A DNA stretch of 64,000 nucleotides from Bradyrhizobium sp. CCGB01 (GTDB lineage Bacteria > Pseudomonadota > Alphaproteobacteria > Rhizobiales > Xanthobacteraceae), in NCBI RefSeq assembly GCF_024199795.1, contig NZ_JANADK010000001.1, forward strand, positions 2,790,001 to 2,854,000, given 5' to 3'. A program made the position numbers and the translations under genes. Below are positions 17,216 through 25,890 of this stretch, in pieces. Below the pieces are notes generated by a model. That model was given only the letters and a program-made list of their open reading frames with translations, was not told the DNA's origin and searched no databases. The stretch's first letter is position 1. The number at the start of each line of letters is the position of its first letter.

Positions 17216-17393
17216 TCACCCGTCGCTGCGCTTCACACCCTCCGCAACCGCACGCTCGACCTCAGCGGCGAGCACGCTTAGGTGATCGGCAGCCGGGTGA
17301 ACAGTTCGCGCTTCTTTGGATCGGTCGCCAGATCGGCGCGCACACGGCTGCATCCGTGCGGAGCTTTTCCAACGGGGCCTGCATGTCTTCCAT
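17216..17393 (-). pseudogene. Decayed small gene with two frameshifts
   Basis: Pieces of one short Bradyrhizobium family lie in three frames: MEDMQAPLEKLRTDAA (from ATG 17,393), then DLATDPKKRELFTRL, then ADHLSVLAAEVERAVAEGVK to a TGA at 17,216. Joined, they give about 58 residues of the LI.DLATDP.KRELF..LA type. No function known; the gene is broken. Confidence 0.55.
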
Positions 17394-17635
17394 GCAGCTA
17401 CTCCGTTCCCCGAGGGATCAATATAGCCACCGTCCGAAAGCTAACAGAACAGATTGCCGCTCTTTCCTAGGCTGTTGCTTGGCCTTCCTCAAGGTCCAAG
17501 CACCTCCAACGGCCCGGCCTCCACACCCCAAAAAGCCCCTACGGCCGGGGCCGTCATTAGCAGGCGCCCTCTTGAGAATGGCACCCCGGGGTAGATAAGC
17601 CGTTGCGAGTTTGGTGCAGGTTCCGAAGGACAGCC

Positions 17636-17806
17636 TTACCGTTCCTTCTTGCCTGCCTTCTTTTTACATTTCAGGACGTCGGCCTGGCTTTGGAACGCGC
17701 GTGCTAGGGCCTGCAGCTCCTCTGAAACCTCGGCATCTACGGTGGTCTTTGCGGCGCGAGCAGCTTTTTCAGCTTGCTTACGCAACTGTTTGATCTCCTT
17801 CGACAT
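17636..17806 (-). CDS. Small basic helical protein (56 aa)
   Basis: ATG 17,806 to TAA at 17,636. The product starts MSKEIKQLRKQAEKAARAAK and ends in KCKKKAGKKER. It is one amphipathic helix followed by a Lys tail. The regular charge pattern supports a real gene. Function unknown. Confidence 0.55.
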   Translation of the reverse strand: MSKEIKQLRKQAEKAARAAKTTVDAEVSEELQALARAFQSQADVLKCKKKAGKKER

Positions 17807-17845
17807 AGGTCAGTCCCCATGTGCCCGTTTGTTTGCACTACCCAA

Positions 17846-18103
17846 TTATAGCATTTCGCCCCCGTTGAGCAGCCGGACATACGTGCCGGACTCGTGCAGC
17901 TCGAGCCAGCCGCGCTCGATCGCGTATTTGAGCCCGGCGCCGAACTCGCTGCCGCTGCCCTTTAGATTGAACATGAACGGCGCGTTGATGCGCTCGATAT
18001 AGATATCGGCCAACCTGGACCGGCTCGATGCCAGCGGCGATCTCCACCAGCTTGCGCGCGGCCGCCTCCGGGTTCGCATAGGTCGTCCTTCGGCGTGCTT
18101 CAT
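17846..18103 (-). pseudogene. Frameshifted paralogue of the 88-aa gene at 9,830
   Basis: It begins MKHAEGRP and ends DIYIERINAPFMFNLKGSGS followed by EFGAGLKYAIERGWLELHES, nearly as in the 9,830 gene. The middle (TYANPEAAARKLVEIAAGIE) is in another frame, so two indels flank about 26 codons. The mutated part still matches the intact copy, so decay is recent. Confidence 0.68.
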
Positions 18104-18564
18104 CGGCGTGTCCCATTAGCCGCCTGCGCGGCGGTGATGTGTGCGCGGTGAGGGTAGCTCTCCGCTGGATTGCAGCTGTCAAATTTCGGACGGCAGACGC
18201 AGCGCATCAGCGTGCTCGGGATCTCGCTGTCGAGCTTCTCGCCGCGGCCGCGCCTGGCTATCAAATCCGCGCGCCAGTCGCGATCGCGGCGCCATTCGGC
18301 AAAGGCGCTATTGGGGATGTCGGGCAACAGTTCGGACCAGGCGGTCTCGAAGGCCTCGCGAGCGGCTTCGAAGGTCTCGGCCGTCCCGCTGCAGTGCTGG
18401 CCGGGCTCGAGACCGGGATAAAATCCGCAGGACCAGCCCCACTGATCGGCGGCTGTCAGCACGCCGGCTCGCGTGCCGATCGTGCCGACACGAAGGTCGC
18501 CGAAATAGATATGCCAGGTCTTCTGGTGCGTATTGTCGCTACGGCGTCGGGTGAGGGCGGTCAT
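18100..18564 (-). CDS. Conserved hypothetical protein (154 aa)
   Basis: From ATG 18,564 the product contains TRRRSDNTHQKTWHIYFGDL, RVGTIGTRAG and WGWSCGFYPGLEPGQHCSGT, a signature I know from many Bradyrhizobium genomes, and ends with a CVC-K-FDSC Cys cluster that could bind a metal. The frame is open up to 18,747, so a longer form is possible. It overlaps the decayed 85-residue gene by four bases. A degenerate copy of its end lies at 13,440-13,625. Function unknown. Confidence 0.72.
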   Translation of the reverse strand: MTALTRRRSDNTHQKTWHIYFGDLRVGTIGTRAGVLTAADQWGWSCGFYPGLEPGQHCSGTAETFEAAREAFETAWSELLPDIPNSAFAEWRRDRDWRADLIARRGRGEKLDSEIPSTLMRCVCRPKFDSCNPAESYPHRAHITAAQAANGTRR

Positions 18565-19092
18565 GCCCGAATAATAGGAGTTTGCCAGAATAACAGCCAG
18601 CGTCTGCAGCCCTGCGGGCACAAAAGGAGCGAGCCCAAGGGATTGGTCGAGATAGTCGCCACGCGATGTTAGTCTAAGCCGCCTCATAGACTGGTCGCAT
18701 TTAATCCTATCGATAGTCTGCGAGACAAATGCAGCGTCCACACTCAAACGCGGCAGCTCCTGCGGAAGGATTTTCGGCGGAGATAATCGCCGCTATTTTC
18801 TCTCGGTTAGACAAAGCAGGCTTTCGGCAGGCCGCGATCAGCTAGGGAACGTAACGCCAGTGTGTCCGAGCTTGTGGCGGCTCGGGGAAGCTGCGGATCT
18901 CCCCCAATCGCGGGGACTTGTCGCGTTTGTCGATAAGATCGGCAGGAGTGGACCCGACCTTGCGCCGTGTTCGCGTACAATCTGCACTGGGGCGAAGCGC
19001 TTCCCTGTTTGGAAATGCTAGCTAAGCAATTGATATTGCTAGGGGCGAGTTCGAACGTTTTTTCCAAATGCGCCCTGAAATCACTCACTAAT
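18565..19092. other. Intergenic region before the tRNA fragment
   Basis: No further gene supported. The first 183 bases are an in-frame extension of the preceding minus-strand gene; the rest is plain AT-richer sequence. Confidence 0.4.
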
Positions 19093-19142
19093 CAAGCAGG
19101 TTTTGATTCCGCCATTCGGAGGTTCGATCCCTCCCGCCCCAG
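19093..19142 (+). other. 3' fragment of tRNA-Gln(UUG), probable island attachment site
   Basis: The fragment contains the anticodon loop TTTTGAT, the T arm GGAGG-TTCGATC-CCTCC, the 3' acceptor strand CGCCCCA, the discriminator G and CCA. These match the 3' half of alphaproteobacterial tRNA-Gln, which starts TGGGGCG. No D arm or 5' acceptor strand is present upstream. Such a remnant is what integration into a tRNA 3' end leaves at the far junction, so the island should lie to the left. Confidence 0.6.
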
Positions 19143-19149
19143 CCAGCGC

Positions 19150-20037
19150 CTATCCCTCGTACTGATCCGGTCCCATGGCCCACAGCGACTGATCGTGGCC
19201 GGCCGCGTAGTTGCGGTTGTTGCTAGCAGGATTGCGATTGACCATCGGGCGCATGAACATCGGGTGGGTGGCGCTGCGCACCTCGTGCTCCACGGTGAAC
19301 AGATGCTTGCCGCTGTCGAGATCGACGATGTCGCAGAACCGGTACTGGTATTGATTGTCCTCGCGCGAGATCAGGTCGCGCGCCAGCAGCTTGCGATAAG
19401 GGCCGGAGAAATCGGTGATGTACATCTGCACATGGTGGCCGTCATAGCCGCCCTGGGGCCGGTCGGTCTCGCGGAACAGCAGATGCTGGTCGCGGCCGGT
19501 CTTCACGGCCGCAATCAGGCCGTCGCCGTTCCGCAAATCCGCGGGCATGCCCATGATCTCGGGGTAGAAGGCGCCGATCGCCTTTGCGGTGCCGATGGGC
19601 ACGTCGAACTCGACATAGGGAATGCCGAGCGCGATGCGCCCGAAGCGCGCGGCGTCGGGCTCGTAACAACGCATGCGGTTGCCCCAGGGACAAACCGCCT
19701 CGACATGATCGTTGTGTTCGGTGAAGGCGAACGCCGTGCCCTCGAGCTTCTTGGCGACTGACGCCAGCCGCGCCAGCAGCGCCTCGCGGCCCTCGATGAC
19801 CAGCCCGGTATGGCCGCGCAGCACCTGCGGCTTGCCGCTCGGCAGATGAAACTGGCTCCGTCCGGCGTTGATCCACATGTTGGTGTCTGAGACCATCAGA
19901 TAGGGATCGCGGGTGAGCCCGAGCCCCGTGACGTAGAACAGCGTGGCGAGGCGCTGGTCCGGGACCTGGATGTTGACGTGCTCGAAATGAATGGCGTTGC
20001 CGAGATCTTCTGCGGATCGATCGAATTGTTGCGGCAT
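19150..20037 (-). CDS. VOC (glyoxalase/bleomycin-resistance) superfamily protein
   Basis: A 295-residue protein from ATG 20,037 (MPQQFDRSAEDLGNAIHFEH). The first VOC module spans about 17-130 (HFEHVNIQVPDQRLATLFYV) and the second about 140-260. His in HFEHVNI and Glu residues in the C-terminal half could bind a metal. VOC enzymes include dioxygenases and epimerases; the reaction here cannot be told. It is divergent from the CoA-transferase, with 179 bases between. Confidence 0.82.
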   Translation of the reverse strand: MPQQFDRSAEDLGNAIHFEHVNIQVPDQRLATLFYVTGLGLTRDPYLMVSDTNMWINAGRSQFHLPSGKPQVLRGHTGLVIEGREALLARLASVAKKLEGTAFAFTEHNDHVEAVCPWGNRMRCYEPDAARFGRIALGIPYVEFDVPIGTAKAIGAFYPEIMGMPADLRNGDGLIAAVKTGRDQHLLFRETDRPQGGYDGHHVQMYITDFSGPYRKLLARDLISREDNQYQYRFCDIVDLDSGKHLFTVEHEVRSATHPMFMRPMVNRNPASNNRNYAAGHDQSLWAMGPDQYEG

Positions 20038-20216
20038 GGATGAGCCCTGGCTTGAGGACGGACGGGGGCATACTAGAGCACAATTTCCGCCCGCCGAAAC
20101 TGTTCGCCGATCACATCTTGAGAGCAGAGCAGCATGCCCGCTCTGCCGCCTTGCCGTGGCAGCCAGTCCCTGTAATCTGGCGAAAACATGCGGCAAGCAA
20201 TGCAGGGAAGGGATCG

Positions 20217-21404
20217 ATGGGAGGAGTTCTGGAGGGCGTGCGCGTCCTCGATTTCGGGCGTTATATCGCGGGGCCCTATTGCGCGACCTTGCTGGCCGAA
20301 TTCGGCGCCGAGGTCATCCGCGTGGAAAAGCGCGACGGCAGCGAGGACCGCTTCGTGGCGCCGGTCGGCGAGAACGGCGAAGGCGCGCTGTTTCTCCAGG
20401 TCAACCGCAACAAGAAGTGTATCACGCTCGATCCGATGAAGGCGGAGGGGCAGGAGGTGATGCGCCGCCTGATCGCGACCGCGGACGTCGTCGTTGCCAA
20501 TCTGCCGCCGCAGACCCTGCACGCGATGAAGCTCGATTACGACTCGCTGAAGGCGATCAAGCCCGACATCATCCTGACGACGGCGACCGCATTCGGCGGA
20601 CCGGGCCCCTGGTCCGACCGTGTCGGCTTCGACGGTGTCGGGCAGGTCATGTCGGGCTCGGTGTATATGACCGGTGCCGGCGATCCGCCGTATCGGGCCG
20701 CGGTGAACTGGGTCGATTTCGGCACGGCGCTGCATTGCGCATTCGGGACGCTGGCTGCGCTGATCGAGCGCGGCAAATCCGGACGCGGGCAGATCGTCGA
20801 GGGCGCGCTGCTCGCAACCGCGCTGTCCTTCACCAATGCGACGTTGATCGAGCAGGCCGTCATCAACGTCAATCGCGTGCCGACAGGCAATCTCGGCCAG
20901 ACCGCAGCTCCGGCGGATATCTACCGCACCAAGGACGGCTGGGTGCTGTGCCAGGTCACGGGCCATCCGCTGTTCAAGCGCTGGGCGAGGCTGATGGGCG
21001 AGGAGGAGCTTTGGCTGAATGATCCGCGTTTTGCCGACGACATCAGCCGCGGCAACAACGGCCCTGTCATCAGCGAGCGGATGGCGCGCTGGTGCGCCGA
21101 GCGCACCACGCAGGAGGCGGTCGACACCCTGGGTAAGGCGATGATCCCGACCGGGCCCGTGCTGAGCCCGCAACAGGCGCTCGATCATCCGCATATTCGC
21201 GCCGCCGGCTTCATGCAGGATGTCGATTATCCCGGCCTGCCGAAACAGGCCCCGGTCGCTCGCGCTGCGGTGCGGCTGTCGGAAACGCCGGGCGAGATCG
21301 CATCGCGCCCGCCGACGCTCGGCGAGCACACCGATCTCGTCCTCACCGAGCTCGGCTATGACGCGGCTGCGATCGCGGCGCTTCGGCAGGGCGGTATCAT
21401 CTAG
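20217..21404 (+). CDS. CaiB/BaiF (class III) CoA-transferase family protein
   Basis: A 395-residue protein, normal for the family. ATG 20,217 has GGAAGGG upstream. The N-terminal motif LEGVRVLDFGRYIAGPYCAT and the later RTKDGWVLCQVTGHPLFKRW are typical. Class III enzymes move CoA between organic acids through an Asp that forms an acyl anhydride, normally in an SL-D segment after GQ-V. Here that segment reads GQIVEGALLAT, so Ala200 appears where the Asp should be. It may be inactive as a transferase or use another residue. Confidence 0.87.
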   Translation: MGGVLEGVRVLDFGRYIAGPYCATLLAEFGAEVIRVEKRDGSEDRFVAPVGENGEGALFLQVNRNKKCITLDPMKAEGQEVMRRLIATADVVVANLPPQTLHAMKLDYDSLKAIKPDIILTTATAFGGPGPWSDRVGFDGVGQVMSGSVYMTGAGDPPYRAAVNWVDFGTALHCAFGTLAALIERGKSGRGQIVEGALLATALSFTNATLIEQAVINVNRVPTGNLGQTAAPADIYRTKDGWVLCQVTGHPLFKRWARLMGEEELWLNDPRFADDISRGNNGPVISERMARWCAERTTQEAVDTLGKAMIPTGPVLSPQQALDHPHIRAAGFMQDVDYPGLPKQAPVARAAVRLSETPGEIASRPPTLGEHTDLVLTELGYDAAAIAALRQGGII

Positions 21405-21414
21405 TCGGCATAAG

Positions 21415-22665
21415 TCAGGAATTCCTCGGGCTTCGGATCGCGACGCCGGGTTCGATGGTCAGCGACTCCAGACGACGTTCGGCGGGGCGTGCAACCAACA
21501 GATACAGGACCAGGGCGAGAAGCGCTGCCGCCGCCATCACCGCGGTCATTGAGAGCGCGGTCCGGCCGTCGAAGCGAACCGCCACCAGCCCGCTGGCTAT
21601 CGCGCCTGCGGTCAGCTGGATGCTGCCGGCGGCGGCGCTGACGGCGCCGGCGATCTCAGGGAGGCGCTGCATCGTCGCGCTCATCACGTTCGGCAGGCTC
21701 AGGCCGAAGCCAAGCGCGACCGTCATCAGAAGCGTGACTACGAGAGCCGTCGGCATCCAGCCGGCCAATGTCATCGCAAGCAAGGCGACGCTGGCTGCGG
21801 CCGACAGCGTCAGCCCGGTTGCCAGCATGCGTGCCGAACTTGCGCCGCGCCGGCCGAGCTGGCCGTCGAGCAGGGCGCCGCCCATCACGGCCGCCGAGCA
21901 GGCACTGAAGATCAGCCCGTATTGTTCGGGGCGCAGCCCGACGGCGCCGACGAAGTACAGCGAGGCGCCGGTAACATAGGCAAACACCGTGGCGCCTCCG
22001 GTGGCGCCGACCAGGATGAAAGGCAGCGAAACCGGATGCGTCAGCACGCGCCGATAGCTGTCGATCACGGCGGATGGCACGAGGCGGCCGGAAGGGGCGA
22101 TCGTCGCGGTTTCGGCGAAGCGAAACATCACGACCATCAGCAGCATGAAACCGATTCCGGCCTGGGCCGCATAGATCGACTGCCAGCCGGCAGCCGCCAG
22201 CAGGGCGGCGCCCGCCGTCGGCGCGATCACGGTGGCGACGTTGACGGCGACCATGACGTTGGCGATCTTGCCGCGTGCGGCGTCGCCGTCGAACAGATCG
22301 CGGATGATGGCAAAGGTCGTGGCGGTTGCGGCGGCGCCGATGCCCTGAACGAAGCGGCACAGCAGCAGGACCGGCAGCGAAGGGGCAAGCGCGCAACCGA
22401 CGCTGGCGGCGACGAACAGCGCGAGGCCGAATGCGAGAACCGGCTTGCGGCCAAGGCGGTCCGAGACCGGTCCGTAGATCAGCGGCGCGATGGCCAGGCT
22501 GAGCATGAACGCGCTCATCGTCAGTCCGACATCCGATGCGCTCGCGCCAAGCGTGACGCCGGTGGCGGTGAGTGCCGGCAGATTGATGTCGATGCCGGAA
22601 TACGGCACGGCCGCAAGAAGGCCGAGCAACAGCGTGAATGCGAGGGATTGAGGCTCGATTCGCAT
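21415..22665 (-). CDS. MFS drug/sugar efflux transporter, Bcr/CflA type
   Basis: A 416-residue inner-membrane protein with twelve spans, starting MRIEPQSLAFTLLLGLLAAV. The motif between spans 2 and 3 (GPVSDRLGRKPVL) is the standard MFS signature. It probably exports a small molecule by proton antiport. It follows the glycosyltransferase gene by 79 bases with a strong hairpin in between; the pair suggests export of a glycosylated product. Start chosen at ATG 22,665; a longer frame exists but overlaps the upstream gene. Confidence 0.88.
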   Translation of the reverse strand: MRIEPQSLAFTLLLGLLAAVPYSGIDINLPALTATGVTLGASASDVGLTMSAFMLSLAIAPLIYGPVSDRLGRKPVLAFGLALFVAASVGCALAPSLPVLLLCRFVQGIGAAATATTFAIIRDLFDGDAARGKIANVMVAVNVATVIAPTAGAALLAAAGWQSIYAAQAGIGFMLLMVVMFRFAETATIAPSGRLVPSAVIDSYRRVLTHPVSLPFILVGATGGATVFAYVTGASLYFVGAVGLRPEQYGLIFSACSAAVMGGALLDGQLGRRGASSARMLATGLTLSAAASVALLAMTLAGWMPTALVVTLLMTVALGFGLSLPNVMSATMQRLPEIAGAVSAAAGSIQLTAGAIASGLVAVRFDGRTALSMTAVMAAAALLALVLYLLVARPAERRLESLTIEPGVAIRSPRNS

Positions 22666-22703
22666 GGACGAATACCCGATGAGGTGTGATGAGGTTTCGC
22701 GAG

Positions 22704-22736
22704 GCGATGGAGCGCGGCCGCTCCGCGCTCCATCGC
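22704..22736 (-). promoter_or_regulatory. Strong hairpin between glycosyltransferase and MFS genes
   Basis: GCGATGGAGCGCGG (22,704-22,717) pairs perfectly with CCGCGCTCCATCGC (22,723-22,736) around a 5-base loop. It begins 9 bases after the glycosyltransferase stop. No T run follows, so it is more likely an attenuator or mRNA-stability hairpin than a terminator. Confidence 0.55.
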
Positions 22737-22744
22737 TCGTGCGA

Positions 22745-24097
22745 TCAGGCACGCCGGCCGACACGTCGCCCCTGGCTCGCTGCGGCCGCGCGGAGGCGCG
22801 ATACCTCCGTCTCGTCGGTCACGAGTTCGCTGAGGACACGAAGGATTTCCGCCGGCGTATCGATCTCGGCGAACTCGTCCGCGATCTGCGTTGCGCGCAA
22901 TTGATAGCGCGGCTGGTCGAGCACCGCTCGCACCGCGTCGCGCAAGGCCTCTGGAGTCGGTTCGTTGGTCGCGAGGTTGATGCCGACGCCGGACCAGGCG
23001 ACCCGCGCGTTGACGTCGGCCTTGTCCTCGGTCATTCCCGCGGTGACCAGCGGGATGCCGAAGCTCATGGCCTGGTTGACGCTGCCATAGCCGCCATTGG
23101 TGACGAGTACGTCGACGTTCGGCAGCAGCCATTCGAACGGCAGATAGCTGGCGATGCGCGCGTTCGACGGGATCCTGCCGGGGATGGCGTCGACCGGGCG
23201 GCCGCCCGCGGTCGCGATCACCAGGATGTCGGGCTCGTCGGCGAGCGCGGCCAGCGTCGGGGCGATCAGCAGATTGAAATTGTGATTGGCCACCGTTCCC
23301 TGCGTCACCAGAACGATCTTGCGTGTGCCGTCGAGCTGCTCGGCCCATGACGGCGGCGGGACCTGGTTGGCAATGATCGGAGGCGTGCCGACGAATTGCA
23401 CCGAGGACGGAATCTCGCGAGGAAATTCGAAGCTCGGCACCGACAATTGCAGGTAGGCGTCCGCGAGAGCGACCACGGAATGGAAGAGCGGCATCGCTAT
23501 CGGTCCGACGCCGAGGCTCTTCAGGGCCCGGTTCAGTCGCAGTGACACCGGCTGATCGACCGCCGCATCATAGTCCCGCGCCATGGCCGCGTAATGATCG
23601 CGCTCCTCGTCGGTCTTTGCAGGCGGCAAGCCGAGGAAATTGGGCGCGCCATCCTCGCGCGCCCAATGCAGGAACGAGGTCCCGCAGAGCGCGATGGGGG
23701 GCCGCTGCGAGCGCGGTCCGAGCAGCATCGGCAGCACACCGAACAGCATGTCGTCGCAGACGATGATGTCCGCGGGGAATTGCCGCAACACCTGCAACAG
23801 TCCCTGGTGCTGGTGCGGAACGGCGTCGACGAAGATGCGCTCGCAGGCAACACGGAACCACTCCAGCCCCGGAGGGATGGATTTGAGCTCGGGGACCCGC
23901 GAGAAGACGTCGCTCGGATCGAAGTCCGCGCCCTCCGGAAGCGGAAAAAATCTGACGCCGCTGGCTTCGACGCGGGCACGAAAGGCGGTGCCCGTCATGA
24001 AAGCAATCTCATGGCCTTCGGCGACCAGGATCTGCGTGATCGCCAGCATCGGATTGAGATGACCCGTCGCAGGCGTCGAAGCGATAAGAATCTTCAT
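22745..24097 (-). CDS. GT1-type (MGT/UGT) glycosyltransferase
   Basis: A 450-residue GT-B enzyme, normal length. The N-terminal MKILIASTPATGHLNPMLAI is the acceptor-side Rossmann start and VLVTNGGYGSVNQAMSFGIP (near residue 340) is the nucleotide-sugar site, where the family usually has H-GG-NS. The expected His is Asn here (TNGG). It transfers a sugar to a small lipophilic acceptor such as a macrolide or hydroxy-fatty acid; the exact acceptor is unknown. First gene of an operon with the MFS exporter. Confidence 0.88.
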   Translation of the reverse strand: MKILIASTPATGHLNPMLAITQILVAEGHEIAFMTGTAFRARVEASGVRFFPLPEGADFDPSDVFSRVPELKSIPPGLEWFRVACERIFVDAVPHQHQGLLQVLRQFPADIIVCDDMLFGVLPMLLGPRSQRPPIALCGTSFLHWAREDGAPNFLGLPPAKTDEERDHYAAMARDYDAAVDQPVSLRLNRALKSLGVGPIAMPLFHSVVALADAYLQLSVPSFEFPREIPSSVQFVGTPPIIANQVPPPSWAEQLDGTRKIVLVTQGTVANHNFNLLIAPTLAALADEPDILVIATAGGRPVDAIPGRIPSNARIASYLPFEWLLPNVDVLVTNGGYGSVNQAMSFGIPLVTAGMTEDKADVNARVAWSGVGINLATNEPTPEALRDAVRAVLDQPRYQLRATQIADEFAEIDTPAEILRVLSELVTDETEVSRLRAAAASQGRRVGRRA

Positions 24098-24504
24098 GGG
24101 AGATGACCTCTTGATGATCGATGCACGGTCGCCGCAAGGCGGCCGCTCGAGTGAGCAGAGGCAATTGAAGGGATCGCCGTTACGCCGAGGCTTCCGATGG
24201 CCGCCAAATGGTTACGCCGGCAACGCATCGTGGCGCGGCCAAGGCCGGTGTCCAAGGCCGGAGTCCAGCCCCGGCAGCATGCAGGCGGCGACCATGTCGC
24301 CGCACAAGGATTACAAATGTAACGCGAGCGGCCGGCCGTGAAACAGAGCGGTAACGCTGCGCTCCTAATCTGCCAAATTATCAGCCTGGAGGACTGCTGG
24401 CATTCAGCGGCGATTTTGGCCGGGCGCGATTATTGAAGACCGACATATCGCGCGGCTTTGACCGCGCAAAATTCGTTGAGGCGGAATTCTTCGAGGAAGA
24501 CGCC
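24098..24504. other. Divergent intergenic region, 407 bases
   Basis: No gene seen. It should hold promoters for the minus-strand glycosyltransferase operon and the plus-strand cytochrome gene. I find no clear operator. Confidence 0.4.
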
Positions 24505-25455
24505 ATGCAGAACATTGTCGCCTTGATTGCGATGGCTGCGCTCATCGCATTCCTGGTTTGGTCAGGCGTTCGCGCCTTGCGGGCAAGGAATCCCCTGGTG
24601 AAATGGGGCGGAGTGGTGCTGGCAGCAACGCTCGCCGTCGCGCTGTCAGGCGTAAGCGCGTTGACCGCAGCGGGCATCGTCAAGCAGCATTCGCGGTCTG
24701 CGCCGGTCCCCGATCTCGAGGTCGAGGTGACGCCGGAACGAATTGCCCGCGGCAGGGCAGTCGCCGACGGCTTTTGCGCCGGATGCCATTCGAAGAGCGG
24801 CGTTCTGTCGGGTGGCGGCGATGTCGGCAAAGATCTGCCCCTTCCCATCGGCTCCTTCGTGCCCGCGAATTTGACTCCCGCCGGGGCCCTGAAGCATTGG
24901 TCCGACGGCGAGATCTTTCGTGCCATTCGCAATGGCATCGACGCGCGGGGACGATGGCTCGCGATCATGTCCTTTACCAACGCCGGCCGGCTCAGCGACG
25001 ACGACACCAGGGCCGTCATCGCCTACATCCGCGGCTTGTCACCGAGCGGCGAACAGACCCCGGATCCTCCGGATCGTTTCAGCTTGCTGGGCTTGGCGAT
25101 GCTGGGCGCCGGAATGTTGCCGGATGCCAAGCCGGTCTTCACCGGTGTGGTCATCGCGCCGCCGAAGGAGCCGACGGCGCGCTACGGCAGGTACTTGCTG
25201 TCCTATCAGGACTGCCGTGAATGTCACGGCAAGGATCTCTCCGGTGGGGTGCCCGGCCAGTTGCCGCCGCTCGGACCCGACCTCGCTATCGTCAAGGACT
25301 GGAGCCAGGCGCAGTTCGTCGCAACCATGCGCACAGGTGTCGATCCGAACGGACATCGGCTCACCGAGCAAATGCCGTGGCAGCCGATCGGGCGGATGGA
25401 CGATGACGAACTCGCCGCGATCTACCAGTACCTCGTGAACCTGCCGCGCTTCTGA
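24505..25455 (+). CDS. Membrane-anchored dihaem cytochrome c
   Basis: A 316-residue protein with two N-terminal hydrophobic segments (about 3-20 and 36-58) and two haem sites, CAGCH (91-95) and CRECH (237-241). GAGGAAG precedes ATG 24,505. Haems face the periplasm, so it probably shuttles electrons from a periplasmic dehydrogenase to the respiratory chain. It lies upstream of a dihaem peroxidase and a two-component system, which may form one redox-linked locus. Confidence 0.85.
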   Translation: MQNIVALIAMAALIAFLVWSGVRALRARNPLVKWGGVVLAATLAVALSGVSALTAAGIVKQHSRSAPVPDLEVEVTPERIARGRAVADGFCAGCHSKSGVLSGGGDVGKDLPLPIGSFVPANLTPAGALKHWSDGEIFRAIRNGIDARGRWLAIMSFTNAGRLSDDDTRAVIAYIRGLSPSGEQTPDPPDRFSLLGLAMLGAGMLPDAKPVFTGVVIAPPKEPTARYGRYLLSYQDCRECHGKDLSGGVPGQLPPLGPDLAIVKDWSQAQFVATMRTGVDPNGHRLTEQMPWQPIGRMDDDELAAIYQYLVNLPRF

Positions 25456-25890
25456 CCCATCCCGGAGAATGACCTGGTGTGGCCGGTCTCGCCCCGGCTG
25501 CACTCATCGCTTATGCGTGCGCTCGAACAGCGGCGCCCCGGCTCTGCGCGCGCTGTTGAAGGCGACGTCGCGCTCCAGGAAAATTTTCACAGCCTTCTTG
25601 CTGCCAGTCGCGCAGCCGTCGTCATCGCCGAACGGTCCTTTCGTCACTGACGAACAATCACGTCGGCGGGCACACTGGAAATCGCCCAAAAGTAGCATTA
25701 GCTGGGATCACAATGCTTCACGTCTGCGACATTCAGCGGGATTGGCCGCAGAAATACCGGGTTGCAGCGTCATCGACATGCAATGGACGGCGTCGGCGCA
25801 TGGCGATGTTTTGGCTGTCCCGGATATCATTTGAGCGATTGCAGATCTTGAACGCGACCCTGTTGGTTACGCCAGATTTGAGAGAGTAGT
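25456..25890. other. Intergenic region, 435 bases
   Basis: No supported gene. A 64-codon minus-strand frame (25,504-25,698) lacks a ribosome site and any recognisable family. The region should hold the promoter for the response regulator. Confidence 0.4.

Noticed and set aside
19093..19142. Complete tRNA gene
   Set aside because: The 5' acceptor strand and D arm are not present upstream and the anticodon stem has a mismatch, so only a 3' fragment is called.
24098..24504. Short plus-strand frames upstream of the cytochrome
   Set aside because: Low-complexity GC-rich readings without start signals or recognisable products.
25504..25698. 64-codon minus-strand frame before the response regulator
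   Set aside because: No ribosome site, no family, irregular composition.
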